A DNA stretch of 20,412 bases from a virus, in IMG/VR virus record IMGVR_UViG_3300021142_000234, positions 1 through 20,412 of that record. One strand, given 5' to 3'. The notes beneath the pieces are model-generated. The model had not been told where the DNA came from. It worked only from the letters and a program-made list of their open reading frames with translations, and did not search any database. The position numbers and the translations under genes are program-made. Shown here piece after piece: positions 20,411 to 20,412 of this stretch (positions within the stretch are counted from its first letter, which is position 1; every line of letters begins with the position of its first letter).

Positions 20411-20412
20411 GT

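Overview
The window is a piece of a double-stranded DNA tailed bacteriophage genome (Caudoviricetes), probably an uncultured environmental phage. A large terminase, a portal protein, a scaffold-like protein and a gpT-family major capsid protein follow each other on the minus strand in the usual head-module order. Gene packing is very tight, with TAATG, TGATG and ATGA stop/start overlaps and GGAGG-type ribosome sites. The host cannot be read directly. A perfect bacterial parS site and a DnaA-type box point to a bacterium with a ParABS system; the alphaproteobacterial form of parS fits best but does not prove it.

Layout. (1) 18096 down to 16813 (minus): a cassette of tiny genes, including two DUF551-like paralogues, two AADRIEQL coiled-coil paralogues and one gene that seems to need a -1 frameshift. 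It ends in a structured intergenic stretch (16543-16812) with a hairpin terminator and a good sigma70-type promoter. (2) 16542 down to 14346 (minus): small unknown genes and a PD-(D/E)XK-like nuclease leading into packaging. (3) 14346 down to 1 (minus): TerL, portal, two disordered virion-like proteins, a two-gene AT-rich insert (2OG-Fe(II) dioxygenase plus DUF6817-like protein), a basic protein with many [KR]xGG motifs and a collagen-like stretch, a GroES-like co-chaperonin, scaffold, small genes, a second structural protein and the major capsid protein. (4) 18097-19019: about 920 bases with no convincing gene but dense in repeats. It holds 11-bp iterons, 28-bp direct repeats, the motif GCTTGGCAAT in several copies, a perfect parS flanked almost symmetrically by direct repeats, a DnaA box and an AT-rich tract. 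(5) 19020-19641 (plus): two small unknown genes ending in a strong terminator. (6) 20410 down to 19784 (minus): a cysteine-rich conserved phage-type protein ending in its own UUCG-loop terminator.

How it works together. The minus-strand genes make and fill the head: TerL packages DNA through the portal, and scaffold and co-chaperonin support assembly and folding of the capsid protein. The oxygenase pair sits between proteins rich in Pro/Gly repeats, which suggests, as inference only, modification of virion proteins. The 18.1-19.0 kb region looks like a replication and partition locus. Together with parS it raises the possibility that this phage can persist as a plasmid segregated by ParB. No repA, parA, parB, integrase or lysis gene is in the window, so lifestyle is open.
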